From Niabella ginsenosidivorans (GTDB lineage Bacteria; Bacteroidota; Bacteroidia; Chitinophagales; Chitinophagaceae), in the NCBI RefSeq assembly GCF_001654455.1, contig NZ_CP015772.1:620001-684000 (forward strand): 64,000 nt of DNA, in the 5' to 3' direction. Shown here in pieces: positions 18,479 through 27,463 of the stretch. Under the pieces are notes generated by a model. The model was not told the DNA's origin, did no database searches, and worked only from the letters and a program-made list of their open reading frames with translations. The position numbers were made by a program, and so were the translations under genes. Numbering within the stretch: position 1 is the first letter of the stretch; the number at the start of each line of letters is the position of its first letter.

Positions 18479-21400
18479 ATGTACAACACTAAAATATTAT
18501 TAACGATACTGCTGTTGATGGTTGGTTTTATAGCGGTGGCGCAAAAGCCAACGAACCTACCGACCTATACTTCATCAACCCCGGTCAATTATATCCGTAC
18601 CTGGACGGCTACAGCGCCGGTAACAACACCAGAGGCCTTAATGCAGGGAGGGCTGCTGCAGAGTAAAATGACAACGCAGTATTTTGATGGTTTGGGTCGC
18701 CCTTTGCAGACGGTGGTCAAGAAAGGCGCGATGGTCACCACGACAACGGCAAGTGTGGGAACAGATACGGTTAATGCCAAAGACCTGGTAACTCCGGTAT
18801 TGTATGATGAATATGGCAGGGAGCAGTACAAATATGCGCCATATGCAGCCCCAAGCTCCAATGGATCATTTAAAACGGACCCCTTTACAGAACATCAGGC
18901 TTTTATGACCAGCAAATATGGTACGCCGCAGGGAGAAGATTATTTTTACAGCCAGACGGTATTTGAGGCTTCTCCCTTAAACCGGGTAATGGAGCAGTTT
19001 GCACCCGGTAAAAGCTGGGCGGGGAGCTATGGAGCTACCACAGAGGCTACGCGCCATAGCATAAAAAGCAAGTACTGGATCAATACAGCCAGGGATAGTG
19101 TGCGGATCTGGGAGGTAACAGATGGAACGCCCGGCACAGGTGCGTCTTCAGTGCCTGCCACACTCACAGTCAGCCAGGCGCACCAGCCTGCTACCACGGA
19201 ATACGTGGCATCCCAGAGCATCACGTTTGCGCCGGGGTTCAGCGCTCCATCAGGCAGCAACTTCCGGGCGTATATCAGTAATACGGGGGGTGCACCGGGA
19301 GCAATCATCACCAGTACCTATGCCAGTACAAGAGTGTATGATGCCGGCCAGTTGTACAAGAATGTAACGGTGGATGAGCAGGGCAGGCAGGTGATCGAGT
19401 TCAAAGACAAGGAAGGCCAACTGGTTTTAAAGAAAGTACAATTGGAAAGCACAACCCTGGATGATGGGCAGGGCAAAGGGCACTGGGGCTGGGTATGCAC
19501 CTATTATATCTATGACGACCTTGGGAACCTGCGGTGCGTGATCCAGCCGGAGGGGGTAAAGACAATGAATGATGCAAAGAACTGGACGCTGACGCCGACT
19601 TTGCTTAAAGAACAATGCTTTCGTTATGAATATGATGGCCGTAACCGGATGAGGGTCAAGCAGGTGCCGGGCGCTTCGGAAGTGGTGATGGTCTATGATG
19701 TGCGGGACCGGTTGGTAATGACGCAGGACGGCAACCTTCGTAAGGATAGTATCTGGAACTACACGCAATATGATGGGTTAAACCGGCCGGTAAGAACGGG
19801 TTTGGTCATAGCCGCCAATAATCCCAATAGCCATTGGGCGGCTGCCATGGCCTTTAACAGTGATGATAATGCAGCCATCCAGTACCCGACCACCACCCTG
19901 CTGAACAATGGCAATGCCAGTATACTGACAGAGACGTTTTATGATGATTATAATTGGGTAAGTGCAGCGCCTTACTCAACAGAGCTGTCCGGCAAGCTGG
20001 CTTCCACCTTTACAGCGGCAGATACGGCCGGTAATTTACTGCCAGTGAGTAACACAGTATGGCCGTATGCGCAGAAACCAGCAGCAGACAGCCGTACCAA
20101 AGGGATGGTAACGGGCAGCCGGGTAAAAGTGCTGAACAGTACGGTGTATACGTATACCCTAACGCTTTATGATGATAAAGGGCGCCCGGTGCAGGTAAAG
20201 TCGCTGAATCATACAGGGGGAGTGGATGTAATGACTACCCAGTACAGTTGGAGTGGCCAGCCGCTAACCGTGATCAGTCGCCAGAGCAAAGGAGGTACCG
20301 GCAGCACTTCTCTGTTAACCGTAAGCAGAAATACCTATGATGCTTTAGGCAGGGTGGTAAAGACCACCAGGCAGGTTAAAAAAGATGCCGGCGCGTTGAG
20401 CACAGAAAAGATCCTGGCTGTCAATAAATATGATGAGCTGGGTCAGCTGGTGAGCAAAACGCTGGGTGCCACGGATGCCACGGGATCGGCTGGCGTGGAA
20501 AAGCAGACCTATGAGTATAATATAAGAGGCTGGCTACTGGGTATGAACCGGGGTTATGTGAACAGTGCCACAGCCGCCAGCACCAATTTCTTTGGATATG
20601 AACTCAATTACGATAAGGCTCCCTCTTTTGGAACAGGAACGGGGAGCGGTTTGCAGTATAATGGCAATATAGCAGGCATGAGCTGGCGGGGTCAGAACAA
20701 CAGCGCCCCGATAAGAAGATACAGTTTCAGTTATGACAACACCAACCGCCTGCTCAAGGCAGACTTTGGCCAGTACAGCGGCAGTGCTTTTGTAAAGACC
20801 GCGGTAGATTTCACAAGCCAGATGGGTGATGGCAGTACAGCAGCCAGTGCCTATGACTACAATGGTAATATTAAAGGAATGAGCCAAAAGGGGATGTATA
20901 ACAACGGGATCATTAATATGGATAACCTGGTGTACAGCTACCTGCCGGGCAGCAACAGGCTGGCAAAAGTCACAGAAACCGGTGTCAATACCAAAACCTA
21001 CGGATTGGGAGATTTTAACGATGGAACCAATGGCACAACCGACGATTATGCCTATGACGGGAACGGAAATCTGACCAAAGACGAGAATAAAAGCATTAGT
21101 GCGATAACCTATAATATCTTAAATTTACCGGAGCAAATTACGGTAACCGGGAAGGGCATGATCAGTTACCAGTATGATGCAGCGGGTAATAAGTTACAAA
21201 AGAAGGTAACAGAGGGCTCAGCGACAAAGACAACGGATTACCTGGGTGGAATGATCTTTGAAAATAATGTATTGCAGCATATAGCGATGGAGGAAGGGCG
21301 TATCCGTCCGAATGGAACTGGGTTTGTGTATGATTACTTCCTGAAGGACCACTTGGGTAATGTGAGGGCGATGGTGCAGGAGGATAAGACCTTACTGGAA

Positions 21401-22432
21401 GAGACCCATTATTATCCGTTCGGGTTGGTACAAAGAGGAATATCCACTCAGGCTACAGGAGCTCTTGCCAATAAGAAGAAATATAATGGGAAGGAAGAAC
21501 AGCGGCAGGAGTTCAGTGATGGATCGGGATTAGAGTGGTTAGATTACGGTGCCAGGATGATGGATAACCAAATCGGACGTTGGAATATGGTAGATAAAAA
21601 GGCTGAAATGTATTTTGCAACGTCGCCTTACGTATATGCTTTAAATCAGCCAACCAACGCTATTGACCCTGACGGGCATCTCGTGATTTTTATTAATGGG
21701 ATGGCTCCCACTTATGAAGCAGGTAAGCCCGAGTATTGGCGCACCTATGAGAAATATGATGCCGGCACAAAATGGACTAAAGGCGCTTTTGGTAGATGGC
21801 AGGAGGAGCATTTTACCATGACTCGGGAAACATATGCCTTTGATAGAGCGGTGATGGATCATTTTAAAGATAATAATAGCCTATACAGAGACGGTAGCGT
21901 GGGAGGTACAACAGGTTTATTGTTTGATGGAAGCAGTGTTAATGTATCTGACAGGATTTCTGCGGGAAGCAAACAAGGGGCAAAAGATGCCGCTTCTATA
22001 TTAGCCCATTTAGCAAGAGATAAGAATGGAAATATTATTGAATCTATAAAAGTCGTTACTCATAGTATGGGCGGTGCTTATGCTAAAGGGTATATTCAGG
22101 CAATAGTCGATTATGCCAAGAAACATCCTGATAAGGCGCAGGGGTTACAAATGACCGAGTATGATTTTGCAGCTTTTCAGCAGAATAAATTATCAGCGGT
22201 GCCAGGCGTTCCTCTTTTTCAATTAGATAATGAAGGAGACAAAGTCGTTGGAGGAACGATTGGTTGGTTTAACGGTAGTCATCATGCTAAGCAGAAAGGA
22301 AGAGAAGAAAACGGCAGCAATGATAATGTTAATCCCAATGGAGGGCATTCAATAATGGATTTTATATCTGCGATTGGGTCTCTGCAAGAAGGGACGTATA
22401 AATATATTAACGGACAGTTTGTTAGACAATAG
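18479..22432 (+). CDS. DUF6443/RHS polymorphic toxin with lipase-like tip (protein B, locus 1)
   Basis: A 1,317-residue secreted protein. In order: a signal peptide (ILLTILLLMVGFIAVAQ); DUF6443 (VNYIRTWTATAPVTTPEAL, QYFDGLGRPLQTVVKKGAMV); many YD repeats; the RHS core ([43 protein letters not shown]). The variable tip begins at about residue 1065. It holds a possible alpha/beta-hydrolase triad: Ser in THSMGG (about 1196), Asp in DNEGDKVV (about 1252), His in NPNGGHSIMD (about 1290). This suggests a lipase or esterase acting on membranes. The gene is followed after 7 bp by a membrane protein that would be its immunity partner. Bases 18587-21183 recur in the gene at 43693. Confidence 0.85.
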   Translation: MYNTKILLTILLLMVGFIAVAQKPTNLPTYTSSTPVNYIRTWTATAPVTTPEALMQGGLLQSKMTTQYFDGLGRPLQTVVKKGAMVTTTTASVGTDTVNAKDLVTPVLYDEYGREQYKYAPYAAPSSNGSFKTDPFTEHQAFMTSKYGTPQGEDYFYSQTVFEASPLNRVMEQFAPGKSWAGSYGATTEATRHSIKSKYWINTARDSVRIWEVTDGTPGTGASSVPATLTVSQAHQPATTEYVASQSITFAPGFSAPSGSNFRAYISNTGGAPGAIITSTYASTRVYDAGQLYKNVTVDEQGRQVIEFKDKEGQLVLKKVQLESTTLDDGQGKGHWGWVCTYYIYDDLGNLRCVIQPEGVKTMNDAKNWTLTPTLLKEQCFRYEYDGRNRMRVKQVPGASEVVMVYDVRDRLVMTQDGNLRKDSIWNYTQYDGLNRPVRTGLVIAANNPNSHWAAAMAFNSDDNAAIQYPTTTLLNNGNASILTETFYDDYNWVSAAPYSTELSGKLASTFTAADTAGNLLPVSNTVWPYAQKPAADSRTKGMVTGSRVKVLNSTVYTYTLTLYDDKGRPVQVKSLNHTGGVDVMTTQYSWSGQPLTVISRQSKGGTGSTSLLTVSRNTYDALGRVVKTTRQVKKDAGALSTEKILAVNKYDELGQLVSKTLGATDATGSAGVEKQTYEYNIRGWLLGMNRGYVNSATAASTNFFGYELNYDKAPSFGTGTGSGLQYNGNIAGMSWRGQNNSAPIRRYSFSYDNTNRLLKADFGQYSGSAFVKTAVDFTSQMGDGSTAASAYDYNGNIKGMSQKGMYNNGIINMDNLVYSYLPGSNRLAKVTETGVNTKTYGLGDFNDGTNGTTDDYAYDGNGNLTKDENKSISAITYNILNLPEQITVTGKGMISYQYDAAGNKLQKKVTEGSATKTTDYLGGMIFENNVLQHIAMEEGRIRPNGTGFVYDYFLKDHLGNVRAMVQEDKTLLEETHYYPFGLVQRGISTQATGALANKKKYNGKEEQRQEFSDGSGLEWLDYGARMMDNQIGRWNMVDKKAEMYFATSPYVYALNQPTNAIDPDGHLVIFINGMAPTYEAGKPEYWRTYEKYDAGTKWTKGAFGRWQEEHFTMTRETYAFDRAVMDHFKDNNSLYRDGSVGGTTGLLFDGSSVNVSDRISAGSKQGAKDAASILAHLARDKNGNIIESIKVVTHSMGGAYAKGYIQAIVDYAKKHPDKAQGLQMTEYDFAAFQQNKLSAVPGVPLFQLDNEGDKVVGGTIGWFNGSHHAKQKGREENGSNDNVNPNGGHSIMDFISAIGSLQEGTYKYINGQFVRQ
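18587..21183 (+). repeat. 2,597-bp direct repeat, copy 1 (RHS core)
   Basis: This stretch recurs at 43804-46400 with a constant offset of 25,217 bp. Translations in all frames compared, both strands, are identical, and I saw no mismatch in the bases compared. It starts in the codons for NYIRTW and ends within those for QYDAAG, after which the two genes drift apart. It covers DUF6443 and most YD repeats but not the tips. Confidence 0.9.
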
Positions 22433-22439
22433 CATCTAT

Positions 22440-22742
22440 ATGAAAAGCAGTGAAAATATCTGGTTAACGCCTCCCAAGATTTACTTTTTATGGGTACTAC
22501 TTTATTTTTTGTTTTTGTTGATAGGAATCCCCGTATATAATAATGGGCATTCAGGGGGAGAGCAACGCCCTTTAACCCTTATTGCTTATTCTATAAATTA
22601 TTTTTTATATGGTATAATATTCATTAGTTTCATAGTTATACCAGTCTTTTTCTTGAATTGGTTTAAAAGGCATTGGGTTGTACCCATCGCTATTGGAATA
22701 TTGTTCCTTGTCTTTTTAATAGGAGGACTTACTAATAAATAA
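22440..22742 (+). CDS. small membrane protein, candidate immunity for lipase-type RHS tip
   Basis: A 100-residue protein starting at the ATG 7 bp after the RHS stop (MKSSENIWLTPPKIYF). It has about three membrane helices (LWVLLYFLFLLIGIPV, YFLYGIIFISFIVIPVFFL, VVPIAIGILFLVFLIGGL). Position directly after an RHS tip gene and lack of any known domain are the grounds for calling it immunity. A membrane location fits protection against a lipid-directed tip. No homologue recognised; the function is inferred only. Confidence 0.6.
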   Translation: MKSSENIWLTPPKIYFLWVLLYFLFLLIGIPVYNNGHSGGEQRPLTLIAYSINYFLYGIIFISFIVIPVFFLNWFKRHWVVPIAIGILFLVFLIGGLTNK

Positions 22743-22783
22743 CTTGCCACCAGTTAACGAGAGAATGAGATGTAAAGTATGAT

Positions 22784-23040
22784 TTACTGCGCGTAAGCCT
22801 TTCTGGCTTTAGCGTCTCTTAGGAGGGCGTCAATAGTTTTAATAATAGCATTTTTATCCTCGTCATTCAGTTTTTGGATGTCGAGGATTTTTTGTGTGAT
22901 GGTGTTATCGAGTTCATAATCTGCGAACCCCACGAGGTAATCTAAAGATACGCCGATGGCTTCGGCCATTTTAGTAGCTACTTCAATAGAGGGCTTTACC
23001 TCGTTACGCTCGCGGCCAGTGGAAATCGTACTGATCGCTT
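22784..23040 (-). pseudogene. XRE-family regulator fragment (C-terminal part)
   Basis: The minus strand reads KAISTISTGRERNEVKPSIE, VATKMAEAIGVSLDYLVG, then a helical tail ending LLRDAKARKAYAQ. This is the last helix of a Cro/C1-type HTH plus the usual dimerisation tail of Bacteroidota XRE proteins. The N-terminal recognition helices are missing: no in-frame continuation is seen beyond about 23040. A related fragment sits at 51981-52250, also on the minus strand after an RHS cassette. It is probably non-functional; ATG at 22969 would give only 61 residues. Confidence 0.65.
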
Positions 23041-23130
23041 TAGCCGATCATTTTTGGCTCATTGTTTATCTTGAGAACATCGTTCAGTTAGTACCCTGGT
23101 TATTTTGGACTAAAAATTCTGGCCACTTTT

Positions 23131-23270
23131 ATTGAATTTTAAATATTCGCTGTATCTTTAATATCTCTTGTAATAAACCTGATGTTGAATACAAAGAAGA
23201 ACGAAAACCGTTTATGAATTAAAAACAAAACTATGATTATGAGAAAGGCAACCTGTTTTTTTACGTTGTT
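23131..23270 (+). promoter_or_regulatory. promoter-leader repeat, copy 1
   Basis: About 140 bp containing TATCTTTA at 23153-23160 (a -7 element) and a leader with the shared run AATAAACCTGATGTTGAATA, leading into the signal-peptide codons of the gene at 23233. The same block recurs at about 25211-25365 with a few differences, so the two genes were probably duplicated with their promoter. The TATCTTTR element fits the Bacteroidota consensus. Confidence 0.6.
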
Positions 23271-23988
23271 TTTAGGAATATCTCTCAGCGGCGTTAACGC
23301 TCAACTTCCATCTGCTGGTACGTATGTATGGAATGCCACAGATGCGCCCAAGGTTTTTAGCAATCAACTGCAACTTTCCTTTGTAAGCAGTAATGAGGGC
23401 TTTCCATCTTATGGAACGGTAATTGCCGGCGGTGGCTACATTAACAGCCAGGATGGTAGTGTGTTCCAGCTTTATATACCTTACAATGAGATATATGGCG
23501 GTATTGCCCCTATGATACGACTGGGAAAATACAATAACAGTGGATGGAGTGGATGGAGCACTTTTTATACATCGGCTAACGCGAATGTGTCAACTGCTAA
23601 CTGGACTGCTAAAGATCTTTTTGCCTATGGAAATGTAGGCATCGGCACTACATCGCCACAGGCCCGATTAGCGGTAAACGGCAATATCCTGGCTAAAGAA
23701 ATAAAGATAAAAACAGATATTTCAGTTCCGGATTATGTTTTTGACCCCGGTTATGAATTGCCTGCTCTCAGCGAGGTTGAAGCATATATAAAAAAATACC
23801 GGCATTTGCCGGAAGTACCCTCTGGAAATGATATCCGTCGGCAAGGACTTGACCTTGCGGCAATGAATTTATTGCTGCTTAAAAAGGTGGAGGAGCTGAC
23901 CCTGCACCTGATTGAGATGGAAAAAAAGATGGAGCAACAAAAACAGATCAATAGTGAGCTGATGGAAGCTGTCGGCATACTGAAATAA
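23233..23988 (+). CDS. secreted modular protein with WPDYVF-type C-terminal domain (paralogue 2)
   Basis: A 251-residue protein (starts ATG 23233 or 23239). Signal peptide FFTLFLGISLSGVNA; then a compact domain with NATDAPKVF, Gly-rich strands and SGWSGWSTFYTS that resembles the pyocin-knob domain of tail fibres; then GNVGIGTTSPQARLAVNGNI and the shared domain, here with VPDYVF in place of WPDYVF, RHLPEVPSG and LLLLKKVEELTLHLIEMEKK. It has its own promoter (23153). The domain order, knob then GNVGIGTT linker then coiled-coil end, is that of a phage-like fibre, but the signal peptide marks it as an exported cellular protein. Confidence 0.75.
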   Translation: MIMRKATCFFTLFLGISLSGVNAQLPSAGTYVWNATDAPKVFSNQLQLSFVSSNEGFPSYGTVIAGGGYINSQDGSVFQLYIPYNEIYGGIAPMIRLGKYNNSGWSGWSTFYTSANANVSTANWTAKDLFAYGNVGIGTTSPQARLAVNGNILAKEIKIKTDISVPDYVFDPGYELPALSEVEAYIKKYRHLPEVPSGNDIRRQGLDLAAMNLLLLKKVEELTLHLIEMEKKMEQQKQINSELMEAVGILK

Positions 23989-24217
23989 ACATGACGAAGC
24001 ACCGGAGCATATCTGAAAGGTTACTTTAATGCCTATGATTGCCTAACTGGTAAGTATGGTGTAGCTGCAAAAAGTGATCGTCAACTCCCTCTAAGAAAAA
24101 ATACGGCAGGCTATATTACAAACTGCTTTATATCTGATAAACGGATCAACACAAAATACTATCTGCCTGACCTTTATGCATTAAATTTTGTAACTAAAAC
24201 TGTTAAAATAAAATAAA

Positions 24218-25066
24218 ATGAAAAAAAGTCTGCTCTTTATTCTGCTCCTTTTAGGTACGGCATCCTTGTATGCCCAAACGCCCACAACAGCCAGCGCAAC
24301 GGCAGGCTGGAAAAGAATTGCTTCTATATCATCGCTCGCCGGCCGGGGTTTTGGTAAAGTGACCGTATTTACCACCGGAGGGTCTTATGTACCTTATCAA
24401 ACCGATATCCACTGGTTTAAAGATTGGGGGAACGCGGGTGGTATATCGGTTTACAGCAACAGCAAGTCTGCTTACTGGACCCAGGTACGGCTTACTGTTA
24501 AGAACGACACAGCTTATATTGAGGTCAACTTTTCCAGGGATGTGACCGATGTAAAAATCATGTCTGACACATATGGATGGAATAAGGCAACTTCATATTC
24601 CGGTGTTTTGCCGGATGGCGGCGGTGGCACAGTACTGGCATCGGCTAAAACCTCACGGCTTAATATCGAAGATAAACTGATGGTTGCCTTTAATGGCAAT
24701 GTTGGTATTAATACGGCTTCGCCCGGCGAACAGTTGTCTGTAAACGGCAACATCAGGGCCAAAGAGATAAAAGTAGAAACTGCCAACTGGCCGGACTATG
24801 TTTTAAAGAAAGGATATCCATTAATGTCGCTGGATTCGTTGCAAAAAGAAATAAATACGCTGGGGCGCCTGCCCGGTATGCCTGCGGCGCATGAAGTTGA
24901 AAAAAATGGCCTGGCATTGGGCGAATGGAACCGGCTGCTGACAGAAAAAAATGAGGAACTGACCTTGTATATATTGGAGCTTTACAGGGAGATAAAAGCG
25001 CTGAAAGAAACACAGCGTAGAGTGGAACAAAGACTTCAACCTAAAGATAAGCGCCACAAGTACTGA
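24218..25066 (+). CDS. secreted modular protein with WPDYVF C-terminal domain (paralogue 3)
   Basis: A 282-residue protein with signal peptide MKKSLLFILLLLGTASLYAQ, a beta-rich N-terminal domain of about 135 residues (GWKRIASISSLAGRGFGKV, YWTQVRLTVKNDTAYIEVNF) that resembles a C1q/TNF-like or fibre-tip sandwich, the linker FNGNVGINTASPGEQLSVNG, and the shared domain NWPDYVL ... LPGMPAAHEV ... LLTEKNEELTLYILELYREI. From the linker onward it is almost the same as the next paralogue at 25432, while the N-terminal parts differ, a sign of module exchange. The function is unknown; adhesion or receptor binding is plausible. Confidence 0.75.
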   Translation: MKKSLLFILLLLGTASLYAQTPTTASATAGWKRIASISSLAGRGFGKVTVFTTGGSYVPYQTDIHWFKDWGNAGGISVYSNSKSAYWTQVRLTVKNDTAYIEVNFSRDVTDVKIMSDTYGWNKATSYSGVLPDGGGGTVLASAKTSRLNIEDKLMVAFNGNVGINTASPGEQLSVNGNIRAKEIKVETANWPDYVLKKGYPLMSLDSLQKEINTLGRLPGMPAAHEVEKNGLALGEWNRLLTEKNEELTLYILELYREIKALKETQRRVEQRLQPKDKRHKY

Positions 25067-25210
25067 TCACTGGTCAGGTGAATAGATTTTGTATATGATC
25101 TGAACAGCGCCTTAAACCTCGGCAGGATAAACATCAGCGAAAAAGGCATGGGAATAAGCAAATGGCTTGCAATTGCAATAGCCCGGTTGTTTTGGGGTTA
25201 AAAATCCAGC

Positions 25211-25390
25211 AGCAGTTTTATTGGATTTTAGATATTCATTGTATCTTTGATATCTCTTGTAATAAACCTGATGTTGAATACAAACAAAGAGCTAAACCGT
25301 TTATGAATTAAAAGCAAAGCTATAATTATGAGAAAAGCAATGTGTTACTTTTCCCTGTTTTTAGATAAGCCCTTTAAATGGGCGTGATAT
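25211..25390 (+). pseudogene. promoter-leader repeat copy 2 with aborted signal-peptide gene
   Basis: TATCTTTG at 25242-25249 is a perfect -7 element, followed by the same leader as at 23131. An ATG then opens MRKAMCYFSLFLDKPFKWA and stops (25328-25387). The first dozen residues match the start of the gene at 23239 (MRKATCFFTLFL), after which the frame is lost. This is the 5' end of a deleted paralogue. The promoter may now drive the gene at 25432. Confidence 0.6.
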
Positions 25391-25431
25391 GAGCTATACG
25401 ACTGATCTCCTTAAACCTTAAAAGAAACAAA

Positions 25432-26274
25432 ATGCAACTGCACGATTTAAACTGTCTAAACGCTTTACCGGTATTCTTTTTGGCATTATTGACGATGAAT
25501 GCCAAGGCCCAGACTAATGATCTTTATTTTTTTGCAAAAGATTATTCAGTAAGCAGTACAATATTGCGGCCGATTACGGATAAGGATAACCTTCCGCTTA
25601 AGGCAGGCTCCGTGTACCGTGTAAAACTAACAGTACCTGCTACCGGTACGCATACCGGAGCAGAATACCTTGTATGGAAGTCAGATGCAAGCTGGAAGAT
25701 CCGGCCGGTTACATTGGCCGGTAATAACAGCAATCATCCTTTACTGGTTGTTGACAGCAATACAGTAAAAGTAATGACCAATCATGCCAATAATTATACG
25801 GTGAGAGTTTATACGGAAGTGCTGCCGGCGGGTGCTGCTGCCGGGATGCCGGCAATCTTTGGTGCTTCAGATCAATGGCAGCGGCTTGGAAATAATCTTT
25901 TTTACGAGGATGGGAATGTGGGGATTGGCACTGATGCCCCTGCGCAGAAATTATCTGTAAACGGCAACATCAGGGCCAAAGAAATAAAAGTGGAAACAGC
26001 CAACTGGCCAGACTATGTTTTGAAGAAAGGATACCCGCTAATGTCGCTGGAGTCACTGCAAAAAGAAATAAACAGACGGGGGCATTTGCCGGGTATGCCT
26101 TCCGCAGGTGAAGTTGAAAAAAAGGGCCTGGCACTGGGCGAATTGAACCGGCTGCTGACAGAAAAAAATGAAGAGCTGACCCTGTATATATTAGCGCTTT
26201 ACAAGGAGATAAAAGCATTGAAAGAAACACAGCACCGGATGGAACAACGACTTCAGCATTTGATGAAAGATTAG
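25432..26274 (+). CDS. secreted modular protein with WPDYVF C-terminal domain (paralogue 4)
   Basis: A 280-residue protein with a signal peptide ending in MNAKAQ, an N-terminal beta domain (LRPITDKDNLPLKAGSVYRV, YLVWKSDASWKIRPVTLAG), the linker DGNVGIGTDAPAQKLSVNGN and the shared C-terminal domain NWPDYVL ... HLPGMPSAGEV ... LLTEKNEELTLYILALYKEI. The last 110 residues differ from those of the gene at 24218 at only a few positions, whereas the first 150 are unrelated. It probably uses the promoter at 25242, which belonged to a deleted paralogue. Confidence 0.75.
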   Translation: MQLHDLNCLNALPVFFLALLTMNAKAQTNDLYFFAKDYSVSSTILRPITDKDNLPLKAGSVYRVKLTVPATGTHTGAEYLVWKSDASWKIRPVTLAGNNSNHPLLVVDSNTVKVMTNHANNYTVRVYTEVLPAGAAAGMPAIFGASDQWQRLGNNLFYEDGNVGIGTDAPAQKLSVNGNIRAKEIKVETANWPDYVLKKGYPLMSLESLQKEINRRGHLPGMPSAGEVEKKGLALGELNRLLTEKNEELTLYILALYKEIKALKETQHRMEQRLQHLMKD

Positions 26275-26346
26275 AAGCCGGAATATCCCTTGCATTCCTA
26301 CCAAGGATGAACTGAACTAATAGCTGGAACCAATAAAATATAAACT

Positions 26347-27330
26347 ATGAAGAAAATTGTATTAATAGCAGTAATCCTGCTTGGCACCTTTTATAACTAT
26401 GCTCAAAGCAGTGATATTTATGAAACATCTGTGACCTTCCCGGCCAATTACCAGGCAGGTGATTATATAGAGTTCTTAAAAGTAACGCCTTTCAGCGCAG
26501 GTGCATCGGGCTATTATGAAATCTCCATCAGTTATACGCGTGGCAATATAGCAGCCGCAGCAACTTACCTGGCCAGTATAGGCCATAGTAATCCTAACCT
26601 ATGGATGGAAGCTGGCTGTGTCAATGCGAATGATTATACCGCCGGTGCCCGCAGTTTTGTAGTGGATTGCAACCCCGCTTCTGGTAATGTACGTTTTCGT
26701 GTACGGGCAATAGGTACTTATGGCATTCAGGCAGACCTGCCCGTGCTGATCAAAGTCCGTTCCATTAATAAGACTGCTTCATGGACAGCCTTATCTGCCA
26801 CTGGAAATGATCTTAGTGTAACCAAGCGTTTGCCGATGACCCGGGAGTGGAACCTATATACAGGCAATGGCTGGAAAGCAGGTAATACCGAACCGGCGTT
26901 GGCCATCCGGGTAATTGAGAACGGGAATGTTGGACTGGGAATTCCCAATCCGGCTGAGCGCCTGGCTGTAAACGGCAATATCAGGGCTAAAGAAATAAAG
27001 GTAGAAACCGCTAACTGGCCGGACTATGTGTTTAAAAACAGCTACCGGCTAAAGTCGCTTGACGAGGTGGCAGCATTTATAAAAAAGAATGGGCACCTGG
27101 ATGGCGTCCCTCCGGCTGAGAAAGTTAAAAATGAGGGAGTAGCACTGGGGGCTAATCAAGCTGCTTTATTAGAAAAGATCGAAGAGCTGACCCTGTATCT
27201 GATTCAGCAAAATGAACAAATAAAACAGTTACAGGAAACCGTAAAGCGATTGGAAGTACAGAAAAGAACATTTGCAGGTCCCGCGAGTGCCACATGGCAG
27301 GTAAAGGATAAGAAGATGCTGAATTATTGA
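26347..27330 (+). CDS. secreted modular protein with WPDYVF C-terminal domain (paralogue 5)
   Basis: A 327-residue protein: signal peptide MKKIVLIAVILLGTFYNYAQ; a beta-rich domain of about 170 residues (GYYEISISYTRGNIAAAATY, ASGNVRFRVRAIGTYGIQAD) of the type seen in phage tail and C1q-like sandwiches; linker ENGNVGLGIPNPAERLAVNG; shared domain NWPDYVF ... HLDGVPPAEKV ... ALLEKIEELTLYLIQQNEQI and a longer coiled-coil end. It is the last cargo gene before the second secretion operon, 133 bp upstream of the GspG-like pseudopilin. Confidence 0.75.
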   Translation: MKKIVLIAVILLGTFYNYAQSSDIYETSVTFPANYQAGDYIEFLKVTPFSAGASGYYEISISYTRGNIAAAATYLASIGHSNPNLWMEAGCVNANDYTAGARSFVVDCNPASGNVRFRVRAIGTYGIQADLPVLIKVRSINKTASWTALSATGNDLSVTKRLPMTREWNLYTGNGWKAGNTEPALAIRVIENGNVGLGIPNPAERLAVNGNIRAKEIKVETANWPDYVFKNSYRLKSLDEVAAFIKKNGHLDGVPPAEKVKNEGVALGANQAALLEKIEELTLYLIQQNEQIKQLQETVKRLEVQKRTFAGPASATWQVKDKKMLNY

Positions 27331-27432
27331 AAATTACTGAACTTAAATTGTTTATATCCTCGAAATGTCCTGAATTGGGCAGTGCTTCTGTATAAATGTC
27401 AAAATAAAATTTATCATTTAATAAAATTCTCC

Positions 27433-27440
27433 TACATTTA
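27433..27440 (+). promoter_or_regulatory. candidate -7 element for the secretion operon
   Basis: TACATTTA lies 23 bp before the ATG at 27464 in an AT-rich stretch, fitting TAnnTTTR. No TTTG is seen at the expected distance upstream, so only half of the promoter pattern is met. Confidence 0.35.
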
Positions 27441-27463
27441 GCACAAATTGATCTGCTTTTAAG

